The translations under genes and the position numbers were made by a program. From Fervidibacter sinensis (GTDB lineage: Bacteria > Armatimonadota > Fervidibacteria > Fervidibacterales > Fervidibacteraceae), in the NCBI GenBank assembly GCA_032161045.1, contig JAVHTH010000001.1: a stretch of 64,000 nucleotides of DNA; one strand, given 5' to 3'. Shown here piece by piece: positions 25,194 through 34,532 of the stretch (positions are counted from its first letter, which is position 1; every line of letters starts with the position of its first letter). The notes under the pieces were generated by a model. It made no database searches, was not told the origin of the DNA, and worked only from the letters and a program-made list of their open reading frames with translations.

Positions 25194-26648
25194 ATGGAAT
25201 GGCTGCCGATTGGACTGCTGATTGTGCCGCTCGTTTTTGCTGGATTAGTGTGGATTGCAAGGCAAGAGGCTCGTCCTTTCCTTTTCCTGCTTGGCACAGG
25301 AATTGCTTTGCTCTTGGCAATTTACCAAGCAATCTGGATCACCCAAGCGCATGAAATCACTTGCTTTGGCGAGGAGATTTTGGTTGACGGTTTGTCCGCC
25401 TTCATGGCGCTGTTGATTGCGTTTCTCTCCTTCGTTTGTGCCATCTACAGCAGCGCCTACTTAACTTTGCCTCACTTGAGGGAAGCCCCTGAAGAACGAT
25501 TGCGAATGTTCCAGACACTTTTCCTCGTCCTTGAGTTCACTCTCTTCTGGACAGTCATGACCAACAACATCGTTTTGCTCTGGGTTGCCCTTGAGGCGAC
25601 AACTTTGGCATCAGCACTACTCGTCTCGTTTTACTGGAATAAGAGGGCATTGGAAGCGGGCTACAAGTATTTGCTGCTTTTGACTGTTGGCATCACTTCC
25701 GCTCTTTTCGGTTGTGTTCTTTTCTACGCCGCTGCTGCTCCCCATCTCGGAGATGAACCTGCACTGCTTATCACGAACTTGAGGTTGGTTGTGGGTAAGT
25801 TGCCTGAACACATCGCTTTAATCGTAGCGGTTCTGCTCTTGATTGGATTTGGCACAAAAGCAGGCTTAGCACCTTTCCATCCTTGGATCCCCGACGCCCA
25901 TGCTGAAGCCCCAACAGTTATGAGCGCGATTTTGTCAGGCATCATCATCAAAGTCCCTCTTTACGCCATTATGAGGGTCATGACCCTATTCGCTCCCCGC
26001 TTTCCAGAACTCGGTTCACTTCTTCTCGGCATCGGCATTTTCTCAATGCTGTTAGGAAGCCTTTTAGCACTACTTCAGGAAGACCTAAAGCGATTGCTGG
26101 CATATTCAAGTGCCGCACAAATCGGCTACATCGCTGCTGGGATTGGTGTGATTTCCTACCTCGGCTATTACGGTGCGCTTTTGCACATTGCACACCATGC
26201 CTTGACAAAAGCGTTACTGTTCATGGCTGGAGGTATTGTGGCTGCAATGGCTAACACCCGTCAAATCCCGGCGTTAGGCGGGATTGCTCGTAAAATGCCG
26301 GCAACCAGCATCTTCTTCCTTATTGGGGCGCTTTCCCTTGGCGGTGTCCCATTGTTTAGCGGTTTCATCAGCAAACTGACCATAATCTTGGCGCTGACTC
26401 AGGCTCGTGCTTGGACAAGTGTCGTAATTGCTGTTGGAGTTAGCCTTTTGACGCTCGCTTACATCCTCCGCGCGTTCCAACAGGTTTTTTGGGGTGAACC
26501 TCGAAGTCAGGAAGCAGCAAGCGAAAACATTAAGGAAGCACCGTTGCCGATGCTACTGGCGATGGCTCTGTTAGCGCTCGGGATTTTCGCAATTGGGTTG
26601 GGCGCTCAATTGTTTGACCCAATTTTGGACTTGGCTGCCAGACCTTAA
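25194..26648 (+). CDS. HyfF/NuoN-like antiporter subunit of the hydrogenase
   Basis: The 484-residue protein is the third antiporter-like subunit. Motifs: LLWVALEATTLASALLVSFY (membrane Glu), FGTKAGLAPFHPWIPDAHAEAP (seen as GTKAGLAPFHPWIPDAHAEA, conserved Lys and the Pro-rich loop), and LKRLLAYSSAAQIGYIAAG. It matches HyfF in length and order after HyfE. The ATG follows GAGGTGACAG. Confidence 0.9.
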   Translation: MEWLPIGLLIVPLVFAGLVWIARQEARPFLFLLGTGIALLLAIYQAIWITQAHEITCFGEEILVDGLSAFMALLIAFLSFVCAIYSSAYLTLPHLREAPEERLRMFQTLFLVLEFTLFWTVMTNNIVLLWVALEATTLASALLVSFYWNKRALEAGYKYLLLLTVGITSALFGCVLFYAAAAPHLGDEPALLITNLRLVVGKLPEHIALIVAVLLLIGFGTKAGLAPFHPWIPDAHAEAPTVMSAILSGIIIKVPLYAIMRVMTLFAPRFPELGSLLLGIGIFSMLLGSLLALLQEDLKRLLAYSSAAQIGYIAAGIGVISYLGYYGALLHIAHHALTKALLFMAGGIVAAMANTRQIPALGGIARKMPATSIFFLIGALSLGGVPLFSGFISKLTIILALTQARAWTSVVIAVGVSLLTLAYILRAFQQVFWGEPRSQEAASENIKEAPLPMLLAMALLALGIFAIGLGAQLFDPILDLAARP

Positions 26649-26663
26649 GGAGGTGCGAAAGCG

Positions 26664-27197
26664 ATGATCAAAGAAGGCATTTTGCGCCGGTTCTTCTCAA
26701 AAGCCTTTGGACGCTCATTATGGGTGTTCCATGTCAATGTTGGAGCATGCAACGGCTGCGACATAGAAGTGCTTGATGTCTTGACGCCGTTTTTTGATGT
26801 AGAGCGGTTTGGAATTAAACTTGTGGGTTCACCCCGCCATGCCGATGTTTTGCTCGTCTCAGGTCCTGTCACCCGGACAATGGAGGAACCGCTGAAGCGA
26901 CTATACGATGCGGTGCCTGACCCGAAAGTCGTAGTCGCCATCGGCGCGTGCGCTGTCGGTGGCGGAATTTGGTTTGACACTTACAATGTCGTCGGTGGCG
27001 TTGATAAAGTTATTCCCGTTGACATTTACATCCCCGGCTGTCCGCCAAAACCCGAAGCCATAATTTACGGTGTGGCTTTGGCTCTCGGCTTGGTGCCCAA
27101 GAAAATTGAACGGGTTGAAGAGAGGCAGGAAACTCCAGAAGAGTTGGCGCAAATTCTCATTCCATCAAAAGAAACTGTCGCCGTTGAAACGAAGTAA
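26664..27197 (+). CDS. NuoB/HycG-like hydrogenase small subunit
   Basis: The 177-residue protein has the four cysteines of the proximal [4Fe-4S] cluster: NVGACNGCDIEV (two), IGACAVGG and IPGCPPKPEA. It pairs with the large subunit and passes electrons to the nickel site. ATG 26664 follows AAGGAGGTG. It is the last gene of the hydrogenase cluster; three tandem hairpins follow eight bases after its stop and may end the transcript. Confidence 0.93.
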   Translation: MIKEGILRRFFSKAFGRSLWVFHVNVGACNGCDIEVLDVLTPFFDVERFGIKLVGSPRHADVLLVSGPVTRTMEEPLKRLYDAVPDPKVVVAIGACAVGGGIWFDTYNVVGGVDKVIPVDIYIPGCPPKPEAIIYGVALALGLVPKKIERVEERQETPEELAQILIPSKETVAVETK

Positions 27198-27204
27198 TGC
27201 GTTT

Positions 27205-27294
27205 GGAGGGGCGTATGAAATACGCCCGTAATTTGTAGGGGCACATGAAATGTGCCCGTGATTTGCAGGGGCATATGAAATGTGCCCGTAAAAT
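27205..27294. repeat. Three tandem 30-bp hairpin units after the hydrogenase cluster
   Basis: Three exact 30-bp units (27205-27234, 27235-27264, 27265-27294) share the pattern GNAGGGGC-NNN-ATGAAAT-NNN-GCCCG. In units one and two the variable bases are paired (GCGTAT with ATACGC, GCACAT with ATGTGC); in unit three GCATAT faces ATGTGC with one wobble. Likely a transcription end or mRNA stabiliser. The rest of the gap, to 27531, has an inverted repeat GGCGAATTT/AATTCGCC near 27308-27340 and no gene. Confidence 0.7.
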
Positions 27295-27531
27295 GCGCCG
27301 GAAAAATAGGCGAATTTCACTTGCACCTACAAAAATTCGCCGACCAAAGTCAGCGCTTATCTTGTCAACGCCAAACGCATTATCTATGCCGATAACTTCA
27401 GCCAGTGTTTGCTGGCGTGAAAAAAAAGTTGGGTGAACTTTTGTTGCCCTTACAAATTCGTTTGGCGAATTCATCGGGAGGGCGAAATCTTTCCAAGCCA
27501 CAAAAGTTGTGACTGAGGAAGGTGATGGCGA

Positions 27532-27957
27532 ATGGCAGCGAAAATTTTGGTCGTTGAAGATGATCGCGACATGGCTGAGGCAATTAGGTTGACTCTGGAA
27601 AACGCCGGCTACCAAGTCGTCAACGCTTACGACCCTGACGAAGCATGGCAGAAAGTCAATGCCGAAAAGCCGGATTTGATCGTCCTTGACATCATGATGC
27701 CCACAGGAACGGAGGGCTTTCAGTTTGTCTGGAAACTTCGCTCGCCTCAGACCGACGAATCCATCCGTAATGTTCCCATCATTGTCGTGACCTCCCTACA
27801 CGCGACGACGGAACTCCGTTTTTACCCCGACCAATACGACGCCTCATATGGACCCGGGGATTTCTTGCCAGTCCAAGAGTTCCTTGACAAACCCATTGAC
27901 CCGGCAAAACTTGTGGAAGCAGTTGAGAGGGTTTTGAAACAGCAACAACAATCCTAA
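27532..27957 (+). CDS. Stand-alone response-regulator receiver-domain protein
   Basis: The 141-residue protein is a single CheY-like receiver domain: acidic pocket VVEDDRD, phosphorylated Asp in LIVLDIMMP (about residue 52), the Thr in IIVVTSL and the Lys in EFLDKPID. No DNA-binding or enzymatic domain follows. It could be a phosphorelay intermediate or act by protein contact. No sensor kinase is nearby. It lies 335 bases after the hydrogenase cluster and 40 bases before an AcuC-like gene, on the same strand; a joint transcript with the latter is possible. Confidence 0.88.
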   Translation: MAAKILVVEDDRDMAEAIRLTLENAGYQVVNAYDPDEAWQKVNAEKPDLIVLDIMMPTGTEGFQFVWKLRSPQTDESIRNVPIIVVTSLHATTELRFYPDQYDASYGPGDFLPVQEFLDKPIDPAKLVEAVERVLKQQQQS

Positions 27958-27997
27958 ACTTGCGGTCGCTTTCGGTGAAAATTGGTGAGTGATAGAG

Positions 27998-29110
27998 ATG
28001 TCAAGCCATGTGGCTTTAATTGACACAAAGCCTTTCTGGGAATTTGACTACGGTCCATCCCACCCGCTCAAAATGTGGCGGTTGAAGTTGACGCAAGAGT
28101 TGCAGCGGAGTTTTGGGTTGCTTGAACGGGTTGAACTTGTTGAACCGCGAACGGCAACTGATGATGAGGTTCTTTCATTTCACGACCCGGACTATCTTCA
28201 AGCCCTCGCCAGCGCTGATGAAGGGATTTGGTCGCCAACGCTCATCCGGTATGGGTTGGGCACCCCTGATTGTCCAGTGATGAGGGGCGTTTACACCGCG
28301 TCAATGCTCGTTGCAGGTGCCTCCGCTCAGGCTGCAGAACTTGTCGCAGAGGGCAAATTTAGAATCGCCTTCAACATGGCGGGAGGGCTACACCACGCAA
28401 TGCCAAGTTACGCCTCAGGTTTTTGCTACATCAACGACCCAGTGGTCGCCATTCACAAGTTGCTCCAAAAGTTTGAACGAGTTGCCTACATTGACATTGA
28501 TGCCCACCACGGTGATGGCGTCCAACTCGCTTTTTACCGTGACCCACGAGTCTTGACAATCAGTTTACACGAGAACGGACGATACTTGTTTCCCGGGACA
28601 GGTTTTGAGACCGAAATGGGTGAAGGCGAAGGTTTCGGATTTGCTTTAAACATCCCGTTCATGCCCTATGCTGGAGACGATGTCTACCTCCGCGCCCTTG
28701 ACGAAGTCGTTTTGCCGGCGTTAGAGAATTTCAAGCCTCAAGCCATCGTCACTCAACTTGGTGCCGATGCCTTGCACGGTGATCCGATAACCCATTGGAA
28801 CTTGACAACTCACAGTTACCTGTGGGCAGTCCAAGCCTTCAAGGAACTTAGCCTCCCATGGGTTGCTTTAGGCGGTGGCGGTTACAACATCGCAAATGTT
28901 TGCCGAGGTTGGACATTGGCGCTGGCGATCATGCTTGGAATTGAATTGCCGGACGAAGTGCCTGAGGAGTGGAAATTCGTTGCTCAAGGATATGGCGTTT
29001 ACCTTGACAGTCTGAGGGACGCAGCACCAACGAATTCAACACCGACAGTCAAAGCGGACACCGAACGAGTCATCAATTGGCTCAAGCAAAATCACCTGTT
29101 GCTTCGGTGA
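27998..29110 (+). CDS. AcuC-like histone-deacetylase superfamily protein
   Basis: The 370-residue protein is a class I deacetylase fold: MAGGLHHAMPSYASGFCYIND carries the catalytic His pair (seen as GGLHHAMPSYASGFCYIND), and YIDIDAHHGDGVQ binds zinc through Asp and His; a further Asp is in QLGADALHGDP. Close relatives are AcuC of acetoin utilisation, which deacetylates acetyl-CoA synthetase. In the same window an ADP-forming acyl-CoA synthetase is encoded at 59255, but far away. ATG 27998 has GGTGAG seven bases upstream; GTG 27989 is the alternative. Confidence 0.88.
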   Translation: MSSHVALIDTKPFWEFDYGPSHPLKMWRLKLTQELQRSFGLLERVELVEPRTATDDEVLSFHDPDYLQALASADEGIWSPTLIRYGLGTPDCPVMRGVYTASMLVAGASAQAAELVAEGKFRIAFNMAGGLHHAMPSYASGFCYINDPVVAIHKLLQKFERVAYIDIDAHHGDGVQLAFYRDPRVLTISLHENGRYLFPGTGFETEMGEGEGFGFALNIPFMPYAGDDVYLRALDEVVLPALENFKPQAIVTQLGADALHGDPITHWNLTTHSYLWAVQAFKELSLPWVALGGGGYNIANVCRGWTLALAIMLGIELPDEVPEEWKFVAQGYGVYLDSLRDAAPTNSTPTVKADTERVINWLKQNHLLLR

Positions 29111-29118
29111 AACGCCTA

Positions 29119-29643
29119 TTATCGGGAGGGCAAAAGTTGTAGCAATTGCTGAAGGGCTGGATTCTGCTTTATGGCTTCCAAGACGGCTTTCCTTGCTTCC
29201 TCGCGGATGAGCGGTTCCGATTTTTCCAAATCAACCCGCCAGAAAATGAAGTGATCACGAACCAGAACGAAAGGCAAATTCACACTGCCACTCAAGTTCA
29301 GGTTGATTTTTCCAACCGCTACCCGCGAGAACTTGACAGAAACTCGTGCAACTTTTTGCCCTTGTTGGTCTTCAATGCCTGCCAACTGCATACTCATATC
29401 AGGCAGCATGTTGGCAACATTGAGCAAACCCGAGATTCGCTCTTGGTCTTTCGGGAGCACAAGTTTTTTCATCGCTTCCGCATCACGCCGAGCCAGAGCA
29501 TCGGTCCACCTTTGAGCGACTTGTTGCGGCGAGTTCATGAAGGCAAGGGCACCAATAGCGATAATCGCCGCTACCAAGATTAACCCCAAAACAGCCGCAA
29601 TTGCTCTTCCTTGTCTCATCATCCCTTCACGCCTCCATTTCAT
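29119..29643 (-). CDS. Membrane-anchored protein of unknown function
   Basis: The 174-residue product has a short basic start, one membrane helix (AAVLGLILVAAIIAIGALAF, about residues 16-35) and a soluble domain of mixed helix and strand with SPQQVAQRWTDALARRDAEA. The layout (anchor plus NTF2-like or DUF4878-like extracytoplasmic domain) is suggestive, but I do not claim a family. Its ATG overlaps the stop of the TM2 gene by four bases, so the two are probably co-translated. Confidence 0.65.
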   Translation of the reverse strand: MKWRREGMMRQGRAIAAVLGLILVAAIIAIGALAFMNSPQQVAQRWTDALARRDAEAMKKLVLPKDQERISGLLNVANMLPDMSMQLAGIEDQQGQKVARVSVKFSRVAVGKINLNLSGSVNLPFVLVRDHFIFWRVDLEKSEPLIREEARKAVLEAIKQNPALQQLLQLLPSR

Positions 29644-30152
29644 GGAACTGGTTTAAAAACAGGCATACCACTTCGTTGCTGGAGCAAGCCTGCAAGTAGG
29701 CTGAAACCGCCGTAAAAAATGTTCAAGATGATTGTCGCCACGACAATCACGAGCACAATGACCCAATCGTTGGGCGTTCGTCGCAATTCATTTCCGTTAG
29801 CGTCCTTCATAACACCTGCGAGAATAAGGATGAAGTCAATCAACTGCCAAATTCCACAACCGCCACAGGTCAAAAGTTTGATGATGCCAAGCCCAATGTA
29901 GCCCAGATAAAACCTGTCAATACCTAAGAATCCGAGAAACCATGCAAGCAACGCTGCAACCAGGTAACTTTTTTCGCCTGCTTCTGCAGGAACCGCTGTC
30001 GGCGCAGGACGAGCCCCAGGAGGTGGTGGTTGAGGTCTTGTTGGAGAGACAGAAGGGAGAGTCTCCATTGCCCCACTCTTCAAAGGAGCCATGCATTTCC
30101 AGCAGTAAACTCGTTCGTCCGAATTCTCCGCCCCACATCTCGGGCATTTCAT
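29640..30152 (-). CDS. Zinc-ribbon and TM2-domain membrane protein
   Basis: The 170-residue protein starts with a zinc ribbon CPRCGAENSDERVYCWKC, continues with a Pro-rich linker, and then has a TM2 domain: VAALLAWFLGFLGIDRFYLG and two helices with the GxxGxDRFYLG motif. A third helix follows near the C-terminus. TM2 proteins have no firm biochemical role in bacteria. It precedes the 174-residue anchored protein with a four-base overlap. The left end of the mobile element lies about 170 bases upstream of its start. Confidence 0.85.
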   Translation of the reverse strand: MKCPRCGAENSDERVYCWKCMAPLKSGAMETLPSVSPTRPQPPPPGARPAPTAVPAEAGEKSYLVAALLAWFLGFLGIDRFYLGYIGLGIIKLLTCGGCGIWQLIDFILILAGVMKDANGNELRRTPNDWVIVLVIVVATIILNIFYGGFSLLAGLLQQRSGMPVFKPVP

Positions 30153-30320
30153 CGCTCAACCCTCCTGCTTTTAGCCACCATTTGCAATTGCACTAAAATC
30201 ATGGCTCAAGGCAAATTGTTCTGTCAAGCCTCAAAAATATGGCGCTAAGCGCTAAAGTAGGGCGGACATTGCCGGGTGACATGGGGGTTACAATCTGCTG
30301 AAGAGGGTAAGGAATTTCCC

Positions 30321-30370
30321 AATGGTGGAGGCGGCGGGATTTGAACCCGCGACCTCTGGAGTGCGATTCC
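30321..30370 (-). repeat. Distal attachment site: copy of the tRNA-Ala 3' half
   Basis: These 50 bases are identical to 53072-53121, which contain the 3' half of the tRNA-Ala gene from the encoded CCA to the anticodon stem. Beyond 30370 the tRNA match stops abruptly, so this is not a working tRNA. This is the pattern left when an element integrates by its own tRNA-half copy: the intact tRNA is at the integrase end, the displaced half at the far end. Confidence 0.9.
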
Positions 30371-32237
30371 TCAATGTCGCCATCCCATCAATTTCCTCAA
30401 AAAATCCACGATTTTCCGCCAATTTTGAGAGCATCCCTGATTTCGCGACCCCAAGATTTTTTGAGCGAAACCGTGAATGATTATAACGAGCGAGAAGAAA
30501 AAGTCAAGATGGGGAGCGAGTTTTGGGCGAACGGCGGGCTTCTGTGCCGCAAACTTGTCGCTCCATCAAATTCACTCGCTAACTACCCGCAAAAAACCTC
30601 AAGGGCAATTTGCGGAAAATGGCGAGCAAATGGTGCGCTAACACCAATCCCCTCCACGAACTTGCAGTTTCGGTTTGAGAAAATTGCGCGCAGCCTGCTC
30701 TTTCTCTTCAGGTTTTACCTTTGCGAAAAAAGAAAGAGGAAAGTTTGCAGGAGTTTTTGCACTGATTTGCGCGCTCAGAGCAAGGTTTACTTGCAAGGTT
30801 GATGAAAAATCGGAACGAAATCCCACTCAAACTGAAAAAGCAATTAGTAAAATGTTCGGCGCGCCATTCACAAATTCACATTGGAATCGCAGGTTAAAGC
30901 GCGCAAAATTTCGGCGCGAAAAATCGCTTTTTGATTGCGTTGATGAGTATAATTTTGTGCACCGTTCGCGCCACATCTCGGTTAGGGAAAAGCGAGGGGA
31001 TAACTGTGCGCGCAACCCAACCCTCATCCACCTTGCAAGTTTATCCGCATTTGAGAGCATCACCATTTTGCGCTTTCGGGCGGGAATCAGTGCCTGCAAT
31101 CCATTTTGGGTTCGCAGAAATAACAAAAGATTTTCCTGCGCAAGAAAGCGAGGGGATAATTGCGCGCCCGAAACTTTCCCTTTCGTTCCCGTGCAGGTTT
31201 TATCCCCTAACAAGCGATAACCGCGCTTTGGGAACGAACACACTACACACTCATCGCTTTGCACCATCGCATCTAATTTCCTTGCAGGTTCTGGAAGTGT
31301 TTTTGTGAATCAATTTGGGCAGTTAGTGAGCGCACGCGGCTTTGGGTTGCCCGCTTCGCTGAATTTTCGGATGATAAAATTGTTTCACCTTTTCCTTCTT
31401 ATCCAATTCGTTGCAAGCGCAATCGTTTTGCAGGCTCAAAGTTTTGGGTTTGAAATTTCCTTGAAAACAAGCGTTCTCCTTGTCTCTTGGTGTGCTGGTG
31501 CGCGCTCCCTTTATTTTTTTCCCACCCTACCCTTGACCCCCTATGTTGCAAAAAAAAAGCGCCAACTTAACTCGCATCATCGCTTGGATTTTACGAAGGG
31601 CAAGTGCGTTCGTTACCTTAGTATGAGCGCCTTCGCTTTTTCACTCCAACTAAAAGTTGAAGAGCACGCTGCCAAACCTGCTTCGCCAAATCTCAAGCAA
31701 TATTGTGATTGTTTCTGCGATTCCAATTTTGGTGAGTAACGGTGCGCGCCGCCCAAACTTTTCGCCTTGCACCTGCAACCTTCACACTGCAAAAGGTAGC
31801 AACTTAACGCTCGTTACTGCTTGAACCGCAAAAGGGAGCGAAGAGAATTTTGTTTTGAACTGGGCAAAACAACTAAGGGTTTCGCACTTATTCTTTGGAA
31901 TTGCTCAACAACTGTGGTTGGGAAAGAAGCATGCTACCCAAATCACTCTTCACCTGAGAGAAAGCAAAATATCGTGATGTTGAAGCAAGAAAACGATGGA
32001 GGTGTGCATTTAGTTAGGGGTTATAAGTGATGTAACGCGCTTTTCGTGGTTGAAAGGCACACCGATTTCCGATGTCTTCAAAAACTATTAGAACCAACAA
32101 AGTGAGCCTTCTGAGTTAGCAGATGTGCTTAACCATTCGCTTTGAATACCCTAAGCAAGAACCGTTTTGTATAGAGAGCGCGCAAAAACTACATTGTCTG
32201 CTTGCACCTTTTACCTAACCACCATTGAAACCAACTC
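30371..32237. other. Non-coding left end of the element, rich in GCGCGC motifs
   Basis: About 1.9 kb without a credible gene; open frames here lack ribosome sites and look random. GCGCGC occurs at 30686, 30769, 30859, 30899, 31008, 31162, 31500, 31744 and 32178, far above chance for a 6-mer. Two of these sit in longer direct repeats, AGCGAGGGGATAAYTG followed by GCGCGC (about 30991-31013 and 31147-31167). The same motif crowds the right end of the element. It could hold binding sites for a partition or recombination protein, or be decayed DNA. Confidence 0.6.
30401..30445. repeat. Left arm-like repeat near the attachment site
   Basis: Starting 31 bases inside the left attachment repeat, about 45 bases match 53016-53062 in inverted orientation at roughly 80 percent: AAAATCCACGATTT, then CAATTTT, GAG-GCATCCCT and TCG in the same order. 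Paired inverted copies just inside both ends fit arm-type integrase or excisionase sites. Confidence 0.7.
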
Positions 32238-32266
32238 TTGACAAATCTTTACTTTCCGAACACAAT
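32238..32266 (+). promoter_or_regulatory. Candidate promoter for the Cas4-like gene
   Basis: TTGACA at 32238-32243 and CACAAT at 32261-32266 with a 17-base spacer. The -35 is perfect and the -10 is moderate. The next gene starts at 32311 with AAGGGGG before a TTG start. Confidence 0.5.
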
Positions 32267-32310
32267 TAAAATAAAACAACAACCATCCGACCTAAAAGGG
32301 GGTTACTGCT

Positions 32311-33297
32311 TTGAACCTTGAAAACCTTAAGATTAGGCTTAAGGAAAAGTTTGAAAAAGCAAGCGTTCCCTCAAGGAAAAACATCAGGCTATCGCAAATT
32401 CACATTTGCCCTCGCTTCCAATGGTTCACTTTCTCCCAAGAACAAACTTTTGATTTAGAAACTTTAGGGCACTTCATCAAAGGTTCTCTTTGGGAGAACT
32501 GGGTAAAGGATGTTTTCCCTGAGGCACAGTACCAAAGGGAAGTTAGTTTTTGCGGGGTAAAGGGGCATATTGACTTTTTCTTTTCTGAAACGGAAACAGT
32601 TTTGGAAATCAAAGCAACATCATCTTCTGCCATTCCCTTCCTTCCCGACACTCACCACATCTGGCAAGTTCGTGCATACATGGCTGCTTTGAAGGAAGAA
32701 GGTTTTGAAAATCCGAAAGGATTCATCCTTTACATCCCTTCAGATAACCCTGTTAAGATGCTTGAACTCTTCTTTCCCGTTGATTTGCAGGGGTGGATGA
32801 TTAATGAATTGAGGGAGAGGGTAGAGGATTTGAAGAAGGCTATTGAGGAAGGTGTAGAACCGCCAATTCCAAAGGGTTACGAACCAGAGAAAGAGCCTTG
32901 CGTGGGAATTTCCTACGGAAAACCTTTTATTTGCCCGTTCCACGAGAGGTGTTGGATTGAGAGGGGTTACCAAATCGTTAGGGTGAGCGCAAACGCTATT
33001 GACAAGGCTGGAGAAATCATTGAGGTTTTGGAAGCGATAAACCAGATGTTAGCGCCGTTTTTAACATACAAGGAGCAAGCTGAAGAAAAGGTAAGGGAGT
33101 ATCTGCAATCGCGGGAGGATTTAAGGGCAATTGAGTTTAGAGGCGAAAGGTGGAGGTTAATAGCGATGAAAGGGAACGACGGTAGGGAGATAGTTGATAG
33201 GGAAGCCCTTGAACGGGAGTTCGGGAAGGAATGGGTTAGGAGGTTCTCAAAGCGAACAAAGCCAAGCGTTAAGGTAAATTGGGAAAAGGTTAAGTGA
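32311..33297 (+). CDS. Cas4/RecB-like PD-(D/E)XK nuclease with four cysteines
   Basis: The 328-residue protein has the RecB-nuclease core: GHIDFFF (Asp88), VLEIKAT (Glu99, Lys101) and HIWQVRAYMAAL (Gln119). Cys33 near the N-terminus and Cys197, Cys208 and Cys214 near residue 200 (CPFHERC) are placed as in Cas4 and AddB, where they hold a [4Fe-4S] cluster. A C-terminal extension of about 110 helical residues follows. The start is TTG with AAGGGGG eight bases upstream. It is the only clear plus-strand gene of the element. It likely processes DNA ends during replication, integration or recombination; no CRISPR array or Cas1 is nearby. Confidence 0.82.
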   Translation: MNLENLKIRLKEKFEKASVPSRKNIRLSQIHICPRFQWFTFSQEQTFDLETLGHFIKGSLWENWVKDVFPEAQYQREVSFCGVKGHIDFFFSETETVLEIKATSSSAIPFLPDTHHIWQVRAYMAALKEEGFENPKGFILYIPSDNPVKMLELFFPVDLQGWMINELRERVEDLKKAIEEGVEPPIPKGYEPEKEPCVGISYGKPFICPFHERCWIERGYQIVRVSANAIDKAGEIIEVLEAINQMLAPFLTYKEQAEEKVREYLQSREDLRAIEFRGERWRLIAMKGNDGREIVDREALEREFGKEWVRRFSKRTKPSVKVNWEKVK

Positions 33298-33369
33298 TGA
33301 ATACATCAGCGCTGAGCACTTGTTAGCAAATTCCGCTCAAGTTGAGCGCGCAATTCTCCTTGCGTATCA

Positions 33370-33891
33370 TCACCCATACTTCATCAACATGGCTCTCAAA
33401 CCATCATCTTCCTTTAACCGCTTTCCCACTTCTTTCCGAAGTTCGTTGTATTGCTGAATTACCTCTGGAGCATCTTCCCAAACTTCATTCTCATCTTCCA
33501 AAACCCTATGGATTCGCCCTCCGATAACATCCACGCCAAACTTACTCATCAAAATTTCTGGATGCAAAACAATCCACGCAAACAAACCTTCAAAATATTT
33601 CCTCTCATCGGTGGAAAATTCGTCCCAAAGGTAATCAAATCGGTTGTGAGCAGCATCTACCTGTGCTTCCTCCGATTTATCCCCACCTTGAGAGTTCCTC
33701 AAATCCTCAAAACATTCCATCAGAAACGGTAGCAAGTTCTCAAAAGGTTCTCTGTGCTTCTTGCGAAACTGGTAAAGCCCGTGCCTTTCAATTCTGTGTT
33801 TCGCCCCCAAACGCTTGTAAGGTTCATCCCTTTGAGCGTGTATCTCAGGGTAAGTTCTGCCGAAAGCGATTAAATCCACAACGCAATGCAT
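33370..33891 (-). CDS. Hypothetical protein of the mobile element
   Basis: The 173-residue product is charged and mostly helical, with MHCVVDLIAFGRTYPEIH at the start and a basic YKRLGAKHRIERHG stretch; I do not recognise a family and see no membrane segment. Its ATG is directly behind AAGGTGG, an unusually short distance, and no earlier start exists before an in-frame stop. It converges with the Cas4-like gene. Coding is supported by length and composition only. Confidence 0.55.
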   Translation of the reverse strand: MHCVVDLIAFGRTYPEIHAQRDEPYKRLGAKHRIERHGLYQFRKKHREPFENLLPFLMECFEDLRNSQGGDKSEEAQVDAAHNRFDYLWDEFSTDERKYFEGLFAWIVLHPEILMSKFGVDVIGGRIHRVLEDENEVWEDAPEVIQQYNELRKEVGKRLKEDDGLRAMLMKYG

Positions 33892-34069
33892 CCACCTTGA
33901 AGGTATACTTCAACACTCCTTACTAAATTTTGCTCAACCTCTAACGCTTCACCTGCTCTTATCCCCATAACCTCTCATAACGCCAGATGTATCTCTTATT
34001 TCTGCCTCATCATCGTTGCGGCAGTAGCGCAATACTCAAAGGACATCTCGGATTTATTTGACGCTTCCC

Positions 34070-34525
34070 TTAAGGAGGATTTTCTGTTCCTTCTTCGTCG
34101 GATGTTGATTGCTCAGTTGTCATGGCTACCCTTGGTAGGCGTGTGAAAGTTGGGCGCGAGATTGCTTTGTGAACTGCCAAAATTTGGATAATTTGTTCAG
34201 CAATTTCAACCTTAGAGAGTTTTAAATTAACAGGTAAATTGTTTACTCTAACAAAGGCTTTCAAGAACGGTTTGGTGTGCTTCTCAACAAATTCAGAAAC
34301 CGCGCTGTGACCACGCTGAATGTATTCACTCTCCAGTTGCTTCCACAATTCCTTCATTTCATCTTCAGGCATTTGTGGTGATTGAACCGATTTGCTAACT
34401 TTTTGCCTTTTAGGTAAGGGTGGTTGTTGTTCGTTGAGTAATTGAGTTATGTGTTCCTTGAGTGATGCTAAATCTTGTTCCATGCGCTCCACGATGTCTA
34501 TAAGGCGCCTCAGAACCTCTTTCAT
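34070..34525 (-). CDS. Small coiled-coil protein downstream of ParA, possible partition partner
   Basis: The 151-residue protein begins with a heptad-like helix (residues about 1-35, VLRRLIDIVERMEQDLASL), has a basic Pro/Lys/Ser linker, and a helical C-terminal half ending in an acidic tail. It starts seven bases after the parA stop, on the same strand. Position and size fit the centromere-binding partner of plasmid ParA systems, but no ParB or ribbon-helix-helix motif is clear, so the role is inferred from context alone. Confidence 0.6.
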   Translation of the reverse strand: MKEVLRRLIDIVERMEQDLASLKEHITQLLNEQQPPLPKRQKVSKSVQSPQMPEDEMKELWKQLESEYIQRGHSAVSEFVEKHTKPFLKAFVRVNNLPVNLKLSKVEIAEQIIQILAVHKAISRPTFTRLPRVAMTTEQSTSDEEGTENPP

Positions 34526-34532
34526 TTGCCAA

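Noticed and set aside
30321..30370. Second tRNA-Ala gene
   Set aside because: Only the 3' half is present; the 5' half and anticodon loop are missing, and the match ends sharply as at an attachment site.
30341..31739. Several frames of 100-180 residues at the left end of the element
   Set aside because: They overlap each other on both strands, lack ribosome sites and recognisable motifs, and translate repeats such as the GCGCGC-linked direct repeats.
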